From assembly GCF_009647655.1 (NCBI RefSeq), contig NZ_WJFD01000001.1, forward strand, positions 1,984,001 to 2,048,000: a DNA stretch of 64,000 nt, given 5' to 3'. Positions 1 through 9,275 of the stretch are shown here, one piece after another. The notes beneath the pieces are model-generated. The model was not told the origin of the DNA. It ran no database searches and saw only the letters and a program-made list of their open reading frames with translations. A program made the position numbers and the translations under genes. Position 1 is the stretch's first letter. Each line of letters begins with the position of its first letter. This DNA comes from Chitinophaga sp. SYP-B3965. GTDB lineage: Bacteria; Bacteroidota; Bacteroidia; Chitinophagales; Chitinophagaceae.

Positions 1-2
1 GG

Positions 3-1325
3 GACATTGTAGACTATCTCGCTAGCTCTTTCGCAATTTTCTCTGATACTTTAATAGAAATAGAAAATACAAATCAACGGAAAATAATCTGGAATCATAT
101 AGACGCTGGAAATCCTGCATTCATACTGATCAGTATTGGCATGCAGGATCTTTTTACAGACCGGTTCCCGGAATTTATTAAGCCATCGGATGATGAACCC
201 AAAACAAAAGCCAGACAAACTTTCAATATACATCCTTCATTTTATGCTGAAATGGACATACTGGAGGAAAAGATCATAAGGATAATACTCACCGTGACCC
301 GTCTTACATCAGTAGAGCTCATCCTTCACGGATATGATTATTTTGTTCCGATGCCTGGCAATGATATGGCCTGGTTAGGTAAATGTTTTCTGGAAAGGGG
401 CATCACTGAACGCAAGGAACAGGAATTGATCATCCGCAGAATGCTGGACGCCTGGAATGACAGGCTTATGCTTATATCAGCGAAATTGGGTAGCAAAGAA
501 CAATTTATCTCTTATCTGGACCTTCGTAACACACTTGAACCCGGACAATGGTACGATGAATTTCATCCAAATGATGAAGGCTTCAGTAAAATTGCAGACC
601 GGTTTGAAGGACTGATAGGAAACATGGATGAAAGAGTTCGCCAACGGAATAATGCCAGGAGCAATAAAGAATGGCTGGAAACTGCCAAATTACAATATAA
701 GAGCAGGTCGGAAGAAGCAAAAGAAAACAAGACCTTTGATCCCGAAGATCCCCAAAAGAATCTGTGGAATCGCCCGGGAGATGTCAACTATGGTTATACC
801 ATAAAAGCCAGCGTCACATCAGAATATTCATCGCTTTCCGTGTTTACAGTAAGTATTGTTATAACAAAGGAAGAAAACGCTTATGCCTACTTCGCAGCTT
901 TTATCCTGCATGATACCTTCACGCCCATGATACAAGTGGTATCTTTTACGGGGGCTGAGGCCAAACTGACACTGGTTGCCTATGAAGCGTTCACGCTGGG
1001 TGTATTGTTATCTGATGGTTCCAGCCTCGAACAGGACCTTCAAACCCTCCCGGATGATCAATGCCCCAAAGGTTTCAAGTATACAAATAAGCCAGAGGAT
1101 GTTTTGAGTAAACTCACCATCAGGGAAAAGGAGATTCTTATTTTAACTGCCCAGGGATTCAACAATAAAGAAATAGCTGAAAAGCTCAATTTGAGCAGAT
1201 ATACTATTCAATCCCATCTGAAAAACATCAGATCAAAACTAAAAGTCACAAATACTCCTGATCTTATTGCCCTTGGGAACCAACTCAGTTCTACCAATCC
1301 TTTTGATGACATCACTTATAAATAA
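3..1325 (+). CDS. SGNH-hydrolase-like / pYEATS-like / LuxR-HTH fusion, 5' end outside window
   Basis: The frame is open from base 3 through the internal ATG at 141 to the stop at 1325, so the gene is cut by the window edge and ATG 141 is probably not its start. Numbering from that Met, residues 1-155 with the bases before it resemble the C-terminal part of an SGNH/GDSL hydrolase: a block III-like ISIGMQDLF (Gln where Asn is usual), a LHGYDYFVP strand, then DLRNTL and DEFHPNDEGF, which would supply the Asp/His pair (D139, H142). Residues about 217-313 look like a prokaryotic YEATS-type beta sandwich (FILHDTF, YEAFTLGVLL, LEQDLQTLP). Residues about 323-385 are a LuxR/GerE HTH (LTIREKEILILTAQGF...NKEIAEKL). 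The HTH is certain, the SGNH assignment likely, and the YEATS assignment a motif-level judgement. The nucleophile block would lie outside the window. Confidence 0.72.
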   Translation, partial: DIVDYLASSFAIFSDTLIEIENTNQRKIIWNHIDAGNPAFILISIGMQDLFTDRFPEFIKPSDDEPKTKARQTFNIHPSFYAEMDILEEKIIRIILTVTRLTSVELILHGYDYFVPMPGNDMAWLGKCFLERGITERKEQELIIRRMLDAWNDRLMLISAKLGSKEQFISYLDLRNTLEPGQWYDEFHPNDEGFSKIADRFEGLIGNMDERVRQRNNARSNKEWLETAKLQYKSRSEEAKENKTFDPEDPQKNLWNRPGDVNYGYTIKASVTSEYSSLSVFTVSIVITKEENAYAYFAAFILHDTFTPMIQVVSFTGAEAKLTLVAYEAFTLGVLLSDGSSLEQDLQTLPDDQCPKGFKYTNKPEDVLSKLTIREKEILILTAQGFNNKEIAEKLNLSRYTIQSHLKNIRSKLKVTNTPDLIALGNQLSSTNPFDDITYK

Positions 1326-1408
1326 TAAATTAATCTAACATAACGAATAACAATATTCATCTCTCTCCCAGCCCCTTTCCGTAAATTGTTCAGCTAAAAT
1401 CGGAAACG

Positions 1409-2077
1409 ATGGCAAGACAAGCTGGCCCTAATTTCTACATAGGAAGACTGGGCGATAAAATAGGTTACAAAATAGGGGACATATACTATGAGCGCAAGAT
1501 GCCCATAAAAGTAAACCGCAGCGAAGCCACTAAAAAGGCGGCGCTGGATTTTGGCATGGCCAGCAAGCTCGGTAAGCTGCTGCGCAATGCCCTCCTGCCT
1601 AAACTGGATATTCCTGCTGACAACACCGTTACCAACCGGCTCAACCAAACCCTGGCGCCCATCATTAAGTTAGCTAACTTCAGCGCCCTGCTGGAAGCAT
1701 TCAACTTTAATACACATACACCCCTGGAAAAACTGCTAAGACAAAAACCCACCCTGCAAAAAAAACGTGGCGGCACCCTCCTCCTGCAGATACCTGCACA
1801 GACCATTAGCAAATCCCGCAACACTACGCATATAGAGATCAAAGCAATGGCTGTTTCCGTCAACTTCGATAAACAAAAACATGCCACCCTGAAGGAGGAG
1901 ATATTATTAATAGATGTAAAAAAGCCATTTACAGGCGCTACATTCCCCTTTCCTGCCCCGGGGAAGGACGTAACGCTCTACATGCTGCAAGTGCGCGCAT
2001 TAGAGCTTGTAAACGGCAAATACTATAACATGGAGAACCGCAAGTATTATGCTGCGGAGATCATTGCAGGCAGATAA
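1409..2077 (+). CDS. conserved hypothetical protein (Bacteroidota family, unknown function)
   Basis: A 222-residue basic soluble protein without signal peptide or membrane segment. The start is the ATG after GGAAACG. The N-terminus (GRLGDKIGYKIGDIYYERK) followed by SEATKKAALDFGMASKLGKLLR resembles a small family common in Bacteroidota, in which a short beta-hairpin 'identity' segment precedes a conserved helical stretch; I know no function for it. The C-terminal half (about 120-220) alternates hydrophobic and charged residues as expected for beta strands. It stands alone, 83 bases after the HTH fusion gene and 380 bases before a SusC gene, so context gives no clue. Confidence 0.6.
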   Translation: MARQAGPNFYIGRLGDKIGYKIGDIYYERKMPIKVNRSEATKKAALDFGMASKLGKLLRNALLPKLDIPADNTVTNRLNQTLAPIIKLANFSALLEAFNFNTHTPLEKLLRQKPTLQKKRGGTLLLQIPAQTISKSRNTTHIEIKAMAVSVNFDKQKHATLKEEILLIDVKKPFTGATFPFPAPGKDVTLYMLQVRALELVNGKYYNMENRKYYAAEIIAGR

Positions 2078-2459
2078 AACATAAAAAAAGCAAGTCCACC
2101 CCATCTCCACCTCATCTCCACACCAAGTCCACACCATCTCCACGGATCCCCCTACTCCTTCCCATAGTCTCCCCATCAATCAGCCATATCTCTCCCATGG
2201 AAGAAGCTGCTAAAATCCAATGAATATTCATCAAAAACGGCAACTATGCGGCACTATCCGTAACCTAATTTTAATCTAAATAATAGCACTCAGCTTTCCA
2301 CGAAAAGTTGTTGATGAAAAACATCAACATGCGGATGCCTTTGCCAAATCTGATACATGTCAAATAGACAATTAATAATTCCATAGGATAAACGTTATGA
2401 CAGCCCGGATCTCAACATTCAATTAACCATTCAAAACCAAAAACTAAAAACAGCAGCTT
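2078..2459 (+). other. intergenic region with pyrimidine-rich degenerate repeat and leader hairpin
   Basis: A 382-base stretch without a credible gene. Bases 2091-2143 are a C-rich tract built from about 11-base units ending in TCCAC; the 20-base block at 2091-2110 recurs with one change at 2124-2143. Pyrimidine-rich sequence continues to about 2200. Bases 2309-2329 form a perfect 8-bp hairpin (TGTTGATG, AAAAA loop). The region should contain the promoter and leader of the SusC gene at 2460, but I see no convincing TTTG/TAnnTTTG pair. Confidence 0.6.
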
Positions 2460-5456
2460 ATGATAAACACAGCTACCGTTGTAAAAGTAATGTGCATACT
2501 ATGGCTCTGCCTTACCTGCCATGTATCGCAGGCAGCCATACACCTTGCTCCCATCACCGTATCAGGAACGATTACAGACAAAACCACCGGCGATCCTGTA
2601 CCCGGCGCTACCGTACGTATCAAAGGAACTTCTGCCGGTGTTACCACCAACGAAACCGGCTATTATAAAATAGAAGTACCCGGCAGTGAAAGTATCCTCG
2701 TTATTTCCATTACCGGTTACGCCACACAGGAAATAGCGGTAGGTACACAAACCACTATAAATGTTGCACTCACTACACAGGCATCGGACCTGGATGAAGT
2801 AGTAGTGATCGGGTATGGCACACAGCGTAAAGGAGATGTGACCAGCGCCGTAGCCAGCGTAAAGGCGGATAACTTTGTAAAAGGATTTGCAAAGGATGCC
2901 GGCCAGCTGATCCAGGGTAAAGTGGCAGGCCTGGCAGTAACTACGCCCAGCGGCGATCCTAATGCCAATACACAGATCTCGCTGCGTGGTAACAGTACCC
3001 TGATGGCCTCTACCTCTCCCCTGGTATTGATAGATGGTATTCCCGGCTCATTGAACACCGTATCACCGGAAGACATCGAATCCATTGATGTATTGAAAGA
3101 TGGTTCCGCCGCTGCTATCTATGGCACGCGTGGTACCAATGGTGTAGTGCTCATCACCACCCGCAAAAAAGGCAACCGGCCGGCTACCTTATCTTATGAT
3201 GGTTATGTAAGCATACAAACCATTGCGCGGAAAATGGAATTCCTGGATGCTGCAGATTACCGCCGTCTTTTAGCAGAAGGATTTTTCGTACCTACCGCCA
3301 ACGAGAAATGGGATTATGGTACTTCCACCAACTGGCTGGATGAGATCACCCGCACCCCGGTAAGCCATACACATAACCTCACCCTCCAGGGCGGCACGGC
3401 ACAAACCAATTACGTGGCATCTGTGAACGTACGCCAATGGGAAGGGCTCTTTAACCGCTCTGAGAACAAACAGCTCATTGGTCGCATAGACGTGAATCAC
3501 TCCATGCTGGATAATAAACTGAAGTTCAATGTAAACGTGATCGGCCGCAACCGCAAATTCTTTGCAGCGCCCAATTATGCTTACATCTACCGGCAGGCAT
3601 TGATCAGGAATCCTACAGACAGTGTGTATACCTATGATGGAAAATGGGATGAAGATCCCAACGGCTTTAACTATGATAATCCTGTTCGCCCCATTGAAGA
3701 AGTAGATGGTGAAAGCAGGGCTACAGAGCTGCGTTTCAATGGGAATATCATCTACTCCCCCATCAAAGATTTCAATATCAAACTACTCCTCTCCGGCGCC
3801 AAAACCAGTGAACTCACCGGTTATTATGAAACATTCGATAACCGTGCTTCCATTGTCAACAACCGCAAAGGTTACGGCTCCCGTGGCGCAGGCCACTTCC
3901 AGGATAACCTGCTGGAACTGACCGCCGATTATTCCAAAAACTTTGGCCGCAGTAAATTCACCATCCTCGGTGGTTACGGCTACCAGGACGTTACAAGGGA
4001 AGGCTTCAGCGCGTGGAACTCTGACTTCCCCACTGAATTATATACTTACAACCGCCTGCAATCCGGCGATGCCGTATCTAATCCTTTTGCCACCACCGGC
4101 ATGCGCGGCGTTTCCAGTTACAAGAATAATTACAAGCTCATTGGCTTCTTCGGCCGGTTGAATTATGCATGGGAAGATAAGTACCTGCTGATGGCTACCA
4201 TACGGCATGAAGGTTCTTCTAAATTCGGCGTGAACTATAAATGGGGTACGTTCTCTGCATTTTCTGCCGGATGGCGTATCAGTCAGGAAGCATTCCTGAA
4301 AGGCAGCAATGTAGTGAACGATCTGAAGATCCGTGCAGGATATGGTATCACCGGCACCGCGCCTAATGATCCTTATATGTCCATCATCGTATTGAATTAT
4401 AATACAGATAGTCGCTTTCTCTACAACGGCACCTGGATCCAACCCGTAGAACCCAACCGGAATTCCAATCCGGACCTTCGCTGGGAAAAGAAAGAAGAGA
4501 TCAATGTAGGGATAGACTTCTCCCTGTTCAACAGCCGTTTATCTGGTTCCCTGGATGTTTACCAGCGGGATACAAAAGATATGCTGTACGACTTCCCGGT
4601 ACCCGTACCGCCCAACCTCTTTGGCTCTACCCTCGCCAACGCAGGCCGCATGCGCAACCGTGGTGTGGAGGTATTGCTGAACTACGAGATCATCCGTTCG
4701 AGAGATATTAGCCTGAGCAGCAATATCACTTACATGAACAACAAGAACACGCTCATGAGCATCTCCAACGACCTGTATAAAACATCCAATGATTTCTTCT
4801 TTGCAGGCCATACCGGAGAGCCCATCCAGGTAACCACCCATCGCGTGAAAGTAGGTGAGCCCATCGGAAATTTCTACGGTTATAAATCTGTTGATATTGA
4901 TGCAGACGGTAACTGGATCATTGAAGGCAAAGACGGCAAACCCAAACCAATCGACGATGCCGTGCCAGACGATCGTAAAGTATTGGGTAATGGTATCGCC
5001 CGCCACACCGCCGGCTGGAACCTGGCCTTCCGTTACAAACAATTCAGCCTGAACCTGAACATGCGCGGCGCATTCGGTTACCAGATCCTCAACTTCCAGC
5101 GGATGTATTATGAAAACCCTACCATCAAACAATACAACATGCTGAAAACAGCATTTGATAAAGTATATGGAAAAAGAGAACTCGCCAATCCGCTTGCCTA
5201 TGTTTCTCATTACATAGAAAATGGCAATCACTGGAAGTTCGACAATATCACGCTGGGATATAATGTAGATGTTTCGAGCAGCAAGTATTTCAAACAGGCA
5301 AGGGTATATGTATCCGGCCTCAACCTGCTGGTGCTTACCGGGTATAAAGGTATAGATCCGGAGATCAGCCGCCTTGGCCTGGATGCGGGGAATGATAGTC
5401 GCGATAAATATCCCACTACCCGCACCTTCACCATCGGCACGAACATCACTTTCTAA
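2460..5456 (+). CDS. SusC/RagA family TonB-linked outer membrane transporter
   Basis: A 998-residue outer membrane transporter expected to import oligosaccharides or similar ligands with its SusD lid. A Sec signal peptide covers about residues 1-26, then a carboxypeptidase-regulatory-like beta domain (about 33-108, VSGTITDKTTGDPVPGATV), the family junction LDEVVVIGYGTQ (about 111-122), a plug with LVLIDGIPGSL and DIESIDVLKDGSAAAIYG, and a barrel ending in the short aromatic C-terminus TFTIGTNITF. There is no STN domain, so it is not wired to a FecR/sigma pair. The SusD gene follows 19 bases later. No enzyme or regulator is co-directional, so the substrate cannot be inferred. Confidence 0.95.
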   Translation: MINTATVVKVMCILWLCLTCHVSQAAIHLAPITVSGTITDKTTGDPVPGATVRIKGTSAGVTTNETGYYKIEVPGSESILVISITGYATQEIAVGTQTTINVALTTQASDLDEVVVIGYGTQRKGDVTSAVASVKADNFVKGFAKDAGQLIQGKVAGLAVTTPSGDPNANTQISLRGNSTLMASTSPLVLIDGIPGSLNTVSPEDIESIDVLKDGSAAAIYGTRGTNGVVLITTRKKGNRPATLSYDGYVSIQTIARKMEFLDAADYRRLLAEGFFVPTANEKWDYGTSTNWLDEITRTPVSHTHNLTLQGGTAQTNYVASVNVRQWEGLFNRSENKQLIGRIDVNHSMLDNKLKFNVNVIGRNRKFFAAPNYAYIYRQALIRNPTDSVYTYDGKWDEDPNGFNYDNPVRPIEEVDGESRATELRFNGNIIYSPIKDFNIKLLLSGAKTSELTGYYETFDNRASIVNNRKGYGSRGAGHFQDNLLELTADYSKNFGRSKFTILGGYGYQDVTREGFSAWNSDFPTELYTYNRLQSGDAVSNPFATTGMRGVSSYKNNYKLIGFFGRLNYAWEDKYLLMATIRHEGSSKFGVNYKWGTFSAFSAGWRISQEAFLKGSNVVNDLKIRAGYGITGTAPNDPYMSIIVLNYNTDSRFLYNGTWIQPVEPNRNSNPDLRWEKKEEINVGIDFSLFNSRLSGSLDVYQRDTKDMLYDFPVPVPPNLFGSTLANAGRMRNRGVEVLLNYEIIRSRDISLSSNITYMNNKNTLMSISNDLYKTSNDFFFAGHTGEPIQVTTHRVKVGEPIGNFYGYKSVDIDADGNWIIEGKDGKPKPIDDAVPDDRKVLGNGIARHTAGWNLAFRYKQFSLNLNMRGAFGYQILNFQRMYYENPTIKQYNMLKTAFDKVYGKRELANPLAYVSHYIENGNHWKFDNITLGYNVDVSSSKYFKQARVYVSGLNLLVLTGYKGIDPEISRLGLDAGNDSRDKYPTTRTFTIGTNITF

Positions 5457-5475
5457 CCTTCTAAACGAAAAGACT

Positions 5476-7056
5476 ATGTACAAGAAAATATTGATCCTGT
5501 TGCTCTTCATCGTGCCGGCAGGTTGCACCAATCTGGACGAAGAAGTATACGACCTCGTACCCGAATCAGAATACCAGCCGGGCACAGGAGATATCCCATC
5601 TATCATTGCACCCGCGTACACGGTACTGCGGGGCATGTATGCCGGCTGGCAGGGGAATTTTGATCTGCAGGAAGAACCCGCCGATGTACTCGTTACACCT
5701 AACCGCCCTAATGGCTGGTATGATGCAGGCACTTACCAGATCATGCATAAACACGACTGGCCCTCCAATCAATGGCAGCCGGAGAACGTTTGGCAGCATG
5801 CCTTTTCGGGCATTAACAATGCCAACCGGATCATTTTCCAGATAGAGGAAGGGAAGATCCCTGTTACCTCCGGTAAAGAAGAGTTGATAGCGGAACTCCG
5901 TACAGCCAGGGCGTTCTACTATTCCGTGCTGATAGATACCCATGGCAATGTGCCCATCGTTACAGACTTCCGCGATGGCTCTGCCCCCAGCCAAAGTACC
6001 CGGCAGCAGGTGTTTGATTTCATCGTGAAGGAATTGAATGAATGTATGCCCCTGTTAAGTATGGAAGTATCCAAAGTAACCTACGGCCGCTTTAACCGGT
6101 GGACGGCTAAAGCCATTCTGGCCAGGTTATACCTCAATGCGCAGGTGTACATCGGTGTTACCAAATGGGATGAATGTATAGCCACCTGTGATGATATCTT
6201 CAACAGCGCGAAATACTCCCTGGAGGAATCATACAAAACGAATTTCGTGACGGAGAATCACAACTCCAAGGAAACCATTTTTGCAGTGCCGTATGATGAG
6301 ATTTTTGCTTCGCAGAATTCTATCCATATGAAAACGCTGGCCACGGCGCATCGTAACGTGCTGAACATGGCAGCACAACCATGGGGAGGTAATTGCGCAG
6401 TGCCACAGTTTATTGATACTTATGATGCAGATGATACCCGTAAGAAGGATACCTGGATCATGGGCCCACAGTACAGTGTTTCCACCGGTGCACTCATCCT
6501 TACTTACAGGAAAGAGGTACCCAGCATGAACGGAACAGATTATTTTGATGGTTACCGCATTGGTAAATACGAGATCAAAACAGGTGCCCGTGGAGGCCTG
6601 AGTACGGATTATATCATCTTCCGTTATTCAGATATTAAAATGATGAAAGCGGAATGCCTCTTAAGGAAAGGTTTATCCGGCGATGCAGCTTTACTGGTAA
6701 CAGAAGTAAGGCAAAGAGCATTTGCTACGACTAATCCGGCAAAAGCTACCGTAACCGGTGCGCAGTTATTACTGGGTAGTGTATATCAATACGGATACCA
6801 GGAAATAAATGGTACTATCTCCGGCCTGGAAGGCGGGGCAGATATACAGTTTGGCCGCTTCTACGATGAGCTGGGATGGGAATTTGCAGCGGAAGGGCAT
6901 CGGAGGATGGATATGATCCGTTTTGGTGTATTTGCCCGGAAATCATGGTTCAATCACCGTCCGAAGAATGATGGAAAGCTGAGAACGCTTTTCCCTATTC
7001 CGCAGGATGAAATAGATAAAAACCCCAACCTGGTACAGAATCCCGATTATAGGTAA
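5476..7056 (+). CDS. SusD/RagB family nutrient-binding outer membrane lipoprotein
   Basis: A 526-residue lipoprotein, the extracellular lid of the SusC transporter just upstream. I start at ATG 5476, not at the in-frame ATG 5374 inside the SusC gene, because MYKKILILLLFIVPAGC is a textbook signal peptide with a lipobox Cys at residue 17 and the spacing to SusC is then 19 bases. The middle part carries the TPR-like helical repeats of the family (AELRTARAFYYSVLIDTHGNVP, RFNRWTAKAILARLYLNA). The C-terminus has the usual ELGWEFAAEGHRRMDMIRFG and LFPIPQDEIDKNPNLVQNP signatures. Two terminator hairpins follow the stop. Confidence 0.95.
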   Translation: MYKKILILLLFIVPAGCTNLDEEVYDLVPESEYQPGTGDIPSIIAPAYTVLRGMYAGWQGNFDLQEEPADVLVTPNRPNGWYDAGTYQIMHKHDWPSNQWQPENVWQHAFSGINNANRIIFQIEEGKIPVTSGKEELIAELRTARAFYYSVLIDTHGNVPIVTDFRDGSAPSQSTRQQVFDFIVKELNECMPLLSMEVSKVTYGRFNRWTAKAILARLYLNAQVYIGVTKWDECIATCDDIFNSAKYSLEESYKTNFVTENHNSKETIFAVPYDEIFASQNSIHMKTLATAHRNVLNMAAQPWGGNCAVPQFIDTYDADDTRKKDTWIMGPQYSVSTGALILTYRKEVPSMNGTDYFDGYRIGKYEIKTGARGGLSTDYIIFRYSDIKMMKAECLLRKGLSGDAALLVTEVRQRAFATTNPAKATVTGAQLLLGSVYQYGYQEINGTISGLEGGADIQFGRFYDELGWEFAAEGHRRMDMIRFGVFARKSWFNHRPKNDGKLRTLFPIPQDEIDKNPNLVQNPDYR

Positions 7057-7065
7057 AAAAGTAAG

Positions 7066-7166
7066 GAAAGCAACAAGGCCCGGCGTTCACGTCGGGCTTT
7101 ATTTTTTATGAAGGGCATTATTGAAAGCAACAAGCTCGGCGTGAACGCCGGGCTTGTTATGCTTTA
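7066..7166 (+). terminator. two tandem terminator hairpins (duplicated), between convergent genes
   Basis: GAAAGCAACAAG at 7066-7077 and again at 7123-7134 (period 57) each lead into a GC-rich hairpin. The first pairs GCCCG 7078-7082 with CGGGC 7093-7097 and is followed by TTTATTTTTT. The second is a 14-bp stem, AACAAGC/CGGCGT with ACGCCG/GCTTGTT around 7129-7158, followed by ATGCTTTATTTTTT. The pair lies between the SusD gene (+) and the GH99-like gene (-); A-runs upstream of each stem let them work on the minus strand too. Confidence 0.75.
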
Positions 7167-8396
7167 TTTTTTAACAGGCCTGAATACATCCCTGATCGCA
7201 TTTAAATAAGCTGCCCCATATTTCTTTTCCGGCAGCAAATAGCTTCCCTCCGTCCACTCATTCCAGGAATTTATGACCAGTATCTTATGCTTCGGGTTGT
7301 AATCATCTAAAAACTTCTTTGCTTCCTGCAGCTGCATTTTAAACGAAGCAGGTGTATTACCTACAAATACAGGCGTCCACGGATAATCCCGCCGTTCAAA
7401 TACATCACTTTGCATGCAACGCGGACTCGCATCCCATCCCATGGAAACATTAGGTGTATATAGCACCTCCGGATATTCTGCAGAGAATTCTTTCCAATAG
7501 GATTTTATTCCTTCGAAAACTTTCCCGACCGGCACCGTAGGGAATTCATCTTTGCTGAAGTTACCGAAGTGATGAATGTAGCAATAGGTAGACACACTTT
7601 CCGTATGCAACCCACTGAGCATAACATGCGGATTGGCAGGTTTTGCCGGGCCTGTGATCGATCTTACCGAGTGATCATTCACCATCCAGCTCATCACGTT
7701 CAGATGCACACCAGGGAAACCTGCTTTCTTTGTTTTCTCCTCCAGCAGCTGAATGGCTTTCTTCGCTTCCTCCATGCCTCCGAGCCCATTGATGAATGTA
7801 ATGATCTCATAAATGGAAAAATAAGGCTTGCCATCGATCTTCCAGTAGTTGGGCTGTTTAAAATACTTTTCAACAATGTAAGTGGAAATCGTATCCCATA
7901 ATTCTTTGGATACTTCTCCTTCCGTGAGCTTCACACGGGCATTATCAAACGTAGCTGGTTGAATGTTCAGCCAGTCGTGGTTAGCCCACATTAGTGCAAA
8001 CTTCAGGCGGTTGCGGTTAGGGGCTTTCAGGAAACCTTCCTCCAACCCCTCATGCAGATACCGGCCAGTGTTGCTATACCAATACCAGTCATAAATAAAA
8101 CAGTCGATACCATTGTCTGCCGCCAGATCTATTTCCTTTGCAGCCCACTTAGGATCAGCTTCATTGAAATACCCCCAGGTGGGCACCTTGGGTTGTTCAT
8201 GCCCTGAAAAACGCGGTTTGGCGGCTTTCACCACTTCCCATTCTGTCCAGCCTTTGCCATGCCACAGGGAATTGATGCTATCAGGATGATAGTTCGGGAA
8301 ATAATAAACAGCTACTTCATATTCTTTCTGCTGTGCCGTGGCGTAAAAGCTGAATAGGACGATCCAGGATAGTGACGTAAATATTCTTTTTAACAT
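7164..8396 (-). CDS. GH99-like / WbsX-type secreted protein
   Basis: A secreted protein of 410 residues in the WbsX / glycoside hydrolase family 99-like domain family. I prefer the ATG at 8396 because MLKRIFTSLSWIVLFSFYATAQ is a clean Sec signal peptide and AAGTAAGG lies just upstream; an in-frame ATG at 8426 would add ten residues. The signature is the N-terminal VAVYYFPNYHPDS, then GKGWTEWEVVKAAKPRFSGH and DCFIYDWYWYS, ending with the conserved NSWNEWTEGSYLLPE. Relatives occur as domains of polysaccharide biosynthesis proteins and, when secreted, probably as endo-acting mannosidase-like hydrolases; activity here is not established. It is convergent with the SusCD pair and may have its own promoter. 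Confidence 0.85.
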   Translation of the reverse strand: MLKRIFTSLSWIVLFSFYATAQQKEYEVAVYYFPNYHPDSINSLWHGKGWTEWEVVKAAKPRFSGHEQPKVPTWGYFNEADPKWAAKEIDLAADNGIDCFIYDWYWYSNTGRYLHEGLEEGFLKAPNRNRLKFALMWANHDWLNIQPATFDNARVKLTEGEVSKELWDTISTYIVEKYFKQPNYWKIDGKPYFSIYEIITFINGLGGMEEAKKAIQLLEEKTKKAGFPGVHLNVMSWMVNDHSVRSITGPAKPANPHVMLSGLHTESVSTYCYIHHFGNFSKDEFPTVPVGKVFEGIKSYWKEFSAEYPEVLYTPNVSMGWDASPRCMQSDVFERRDYPWTPVFVGNTPASFKMQLQEAKKFLDDYNPKHKILVINSWNEWTEGSYLLPEKKYGAAYLNAIRDVFRPVKK

Positions 8397-8468
8397 AAGC
8401 AACCTTACTTTATGTAAAAAGTACAACCCTCTGGCTGGTTGGGCATCCTGTTCTATCCTGCAACAAAT

Positions 8469-9269
8469 CTATTTCTTCCGGCCGGAGAGTTCCGTGGGTG
8501 TTATACCAAACTTCTTTTTAAACGCAAATGAAAAATGAGACAGGTCTTCAAACCCTACTTCAAGATACACATCGGAGGCCCGCTGGCCCTTTTTATCCAT
8601 TAAAAAGTACGCTTCCTGCAGCCGCTTCTGTATAAGCCAACTGCCGGGTGTATCATGAAAGGTCTTTTTGAAATCCTGTTTAAAACTGGTCAGGCTTCTT
8701 CCGGTAAGATAAGCAAAACGCTGAACCGCTACATTAAACTTGAAGTTCTTGTTCATAAATGCTTCCAGGTCTATCTTCTCCGGGCTGCCAAAATCGAAGA
8801 GGACATTACCCAGTTCAGGACTGGTACGCAAAAGTATCAGCAGCAGTTCCTCCCGTTTCACATCCATGAATGTCTGATCTATTTTTCCTTCTGCACTATA
8901 ATATGGAAAAAGCGAACTGATAAAATTCGGAATAAGTTCATTTTTAGGAATAGCAAAAAAGGCTTCTTTGGAAGTAGATCTTGTTACCCGAACCTTATGT
9001 TTCTCCTGGAACTGGTGCAGGAAAACCTCATCAAATATCACCACCACTTTTTCAAACTCCTCATCCTCTTTTTGCTTATTGTACCTGGCCAGGTGGTTCT
9101 TCCGGACCATACAGCATTCACCCGGTTTTAATTTATAGCTTTTACTTCCATCATATCCATGTATAGTCCCCTTCGCCAGGTACAAAAAGAAATGTTCGGC
9201 GATGAATTGCTCCGGCGAAATCTGCGGTCCTATGTAACAGGACGTTATCTTATTTTCTTTCGTCAACAT
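8469..9269 (-). CDS. AraC family transcriptional regulator
   Basis: A 266-residue regulator with an N-terminal cupin-like sensing half (about 1-150, FLYLAKGTIHGYDGSKSYKLKPGECC) and a C-terminal pair of AraC helix-turn-helices (FAYLTGRSLTSFKQDFKKTF and ASDVYLEVGFEDLSHFSFAF...KKFGITPTEL). The frame also opens at a TTG (9275), but the ATG at 9269 is the more likely start: AAAGGCG in the end of the preceding gene is then correctly spaced. It is the last gene of a minus-strand operon after an NAD-dependent reductase and a metallo-hydrolase and may regulate that operon or the GH99-like gene 72 bases downstream. Effector unknown. Confidence 0.9.
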   Translation of the reverse strand: MLTKENKITSCYIGPQISPEQFIAEHFFLYLAKGTIHGYDGSKSYKLKPGECCMVRKNHLARYNKQKEDEEFEKVVVIFDEVFLHQFQEKHKVRVTRSTSKEAFFAIPKNELIPNFISSLFPYYSAEGKIDQTFMDVKREELLLILLRTSPELGNVLFDFGSPEKIDLEAFMNKNFKFNVAVQRFAYLTGRSLTSFKQDFKKTFHDTPGSWLIQKRLQEAYFLMDKKGQRASDVYLEVGFEDLSHFSFAFKKKFGITPTELSGRKK

Positions 9270-9275
9270 ATTCAA

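Noticed and set aside
2309..2329. Riboswitch in the SusC leader
   Set aside because: A single 8-bp hairpin with A5 loop; no conserved riboswitch core was recognised.
5374..5475. Upstream ATG giving the SusD protein 34 extra residues
   Set aside because: It would bury the signal peptide and lipobox; ATG 5476 gives a perfect lipoprotein signal.
4539..5732. 397-codon open frame on the minus strand
   Set aside because: It lies opposite the confident SusC and SusD genes, has no family resemblance and reflects codon bias of those genes.
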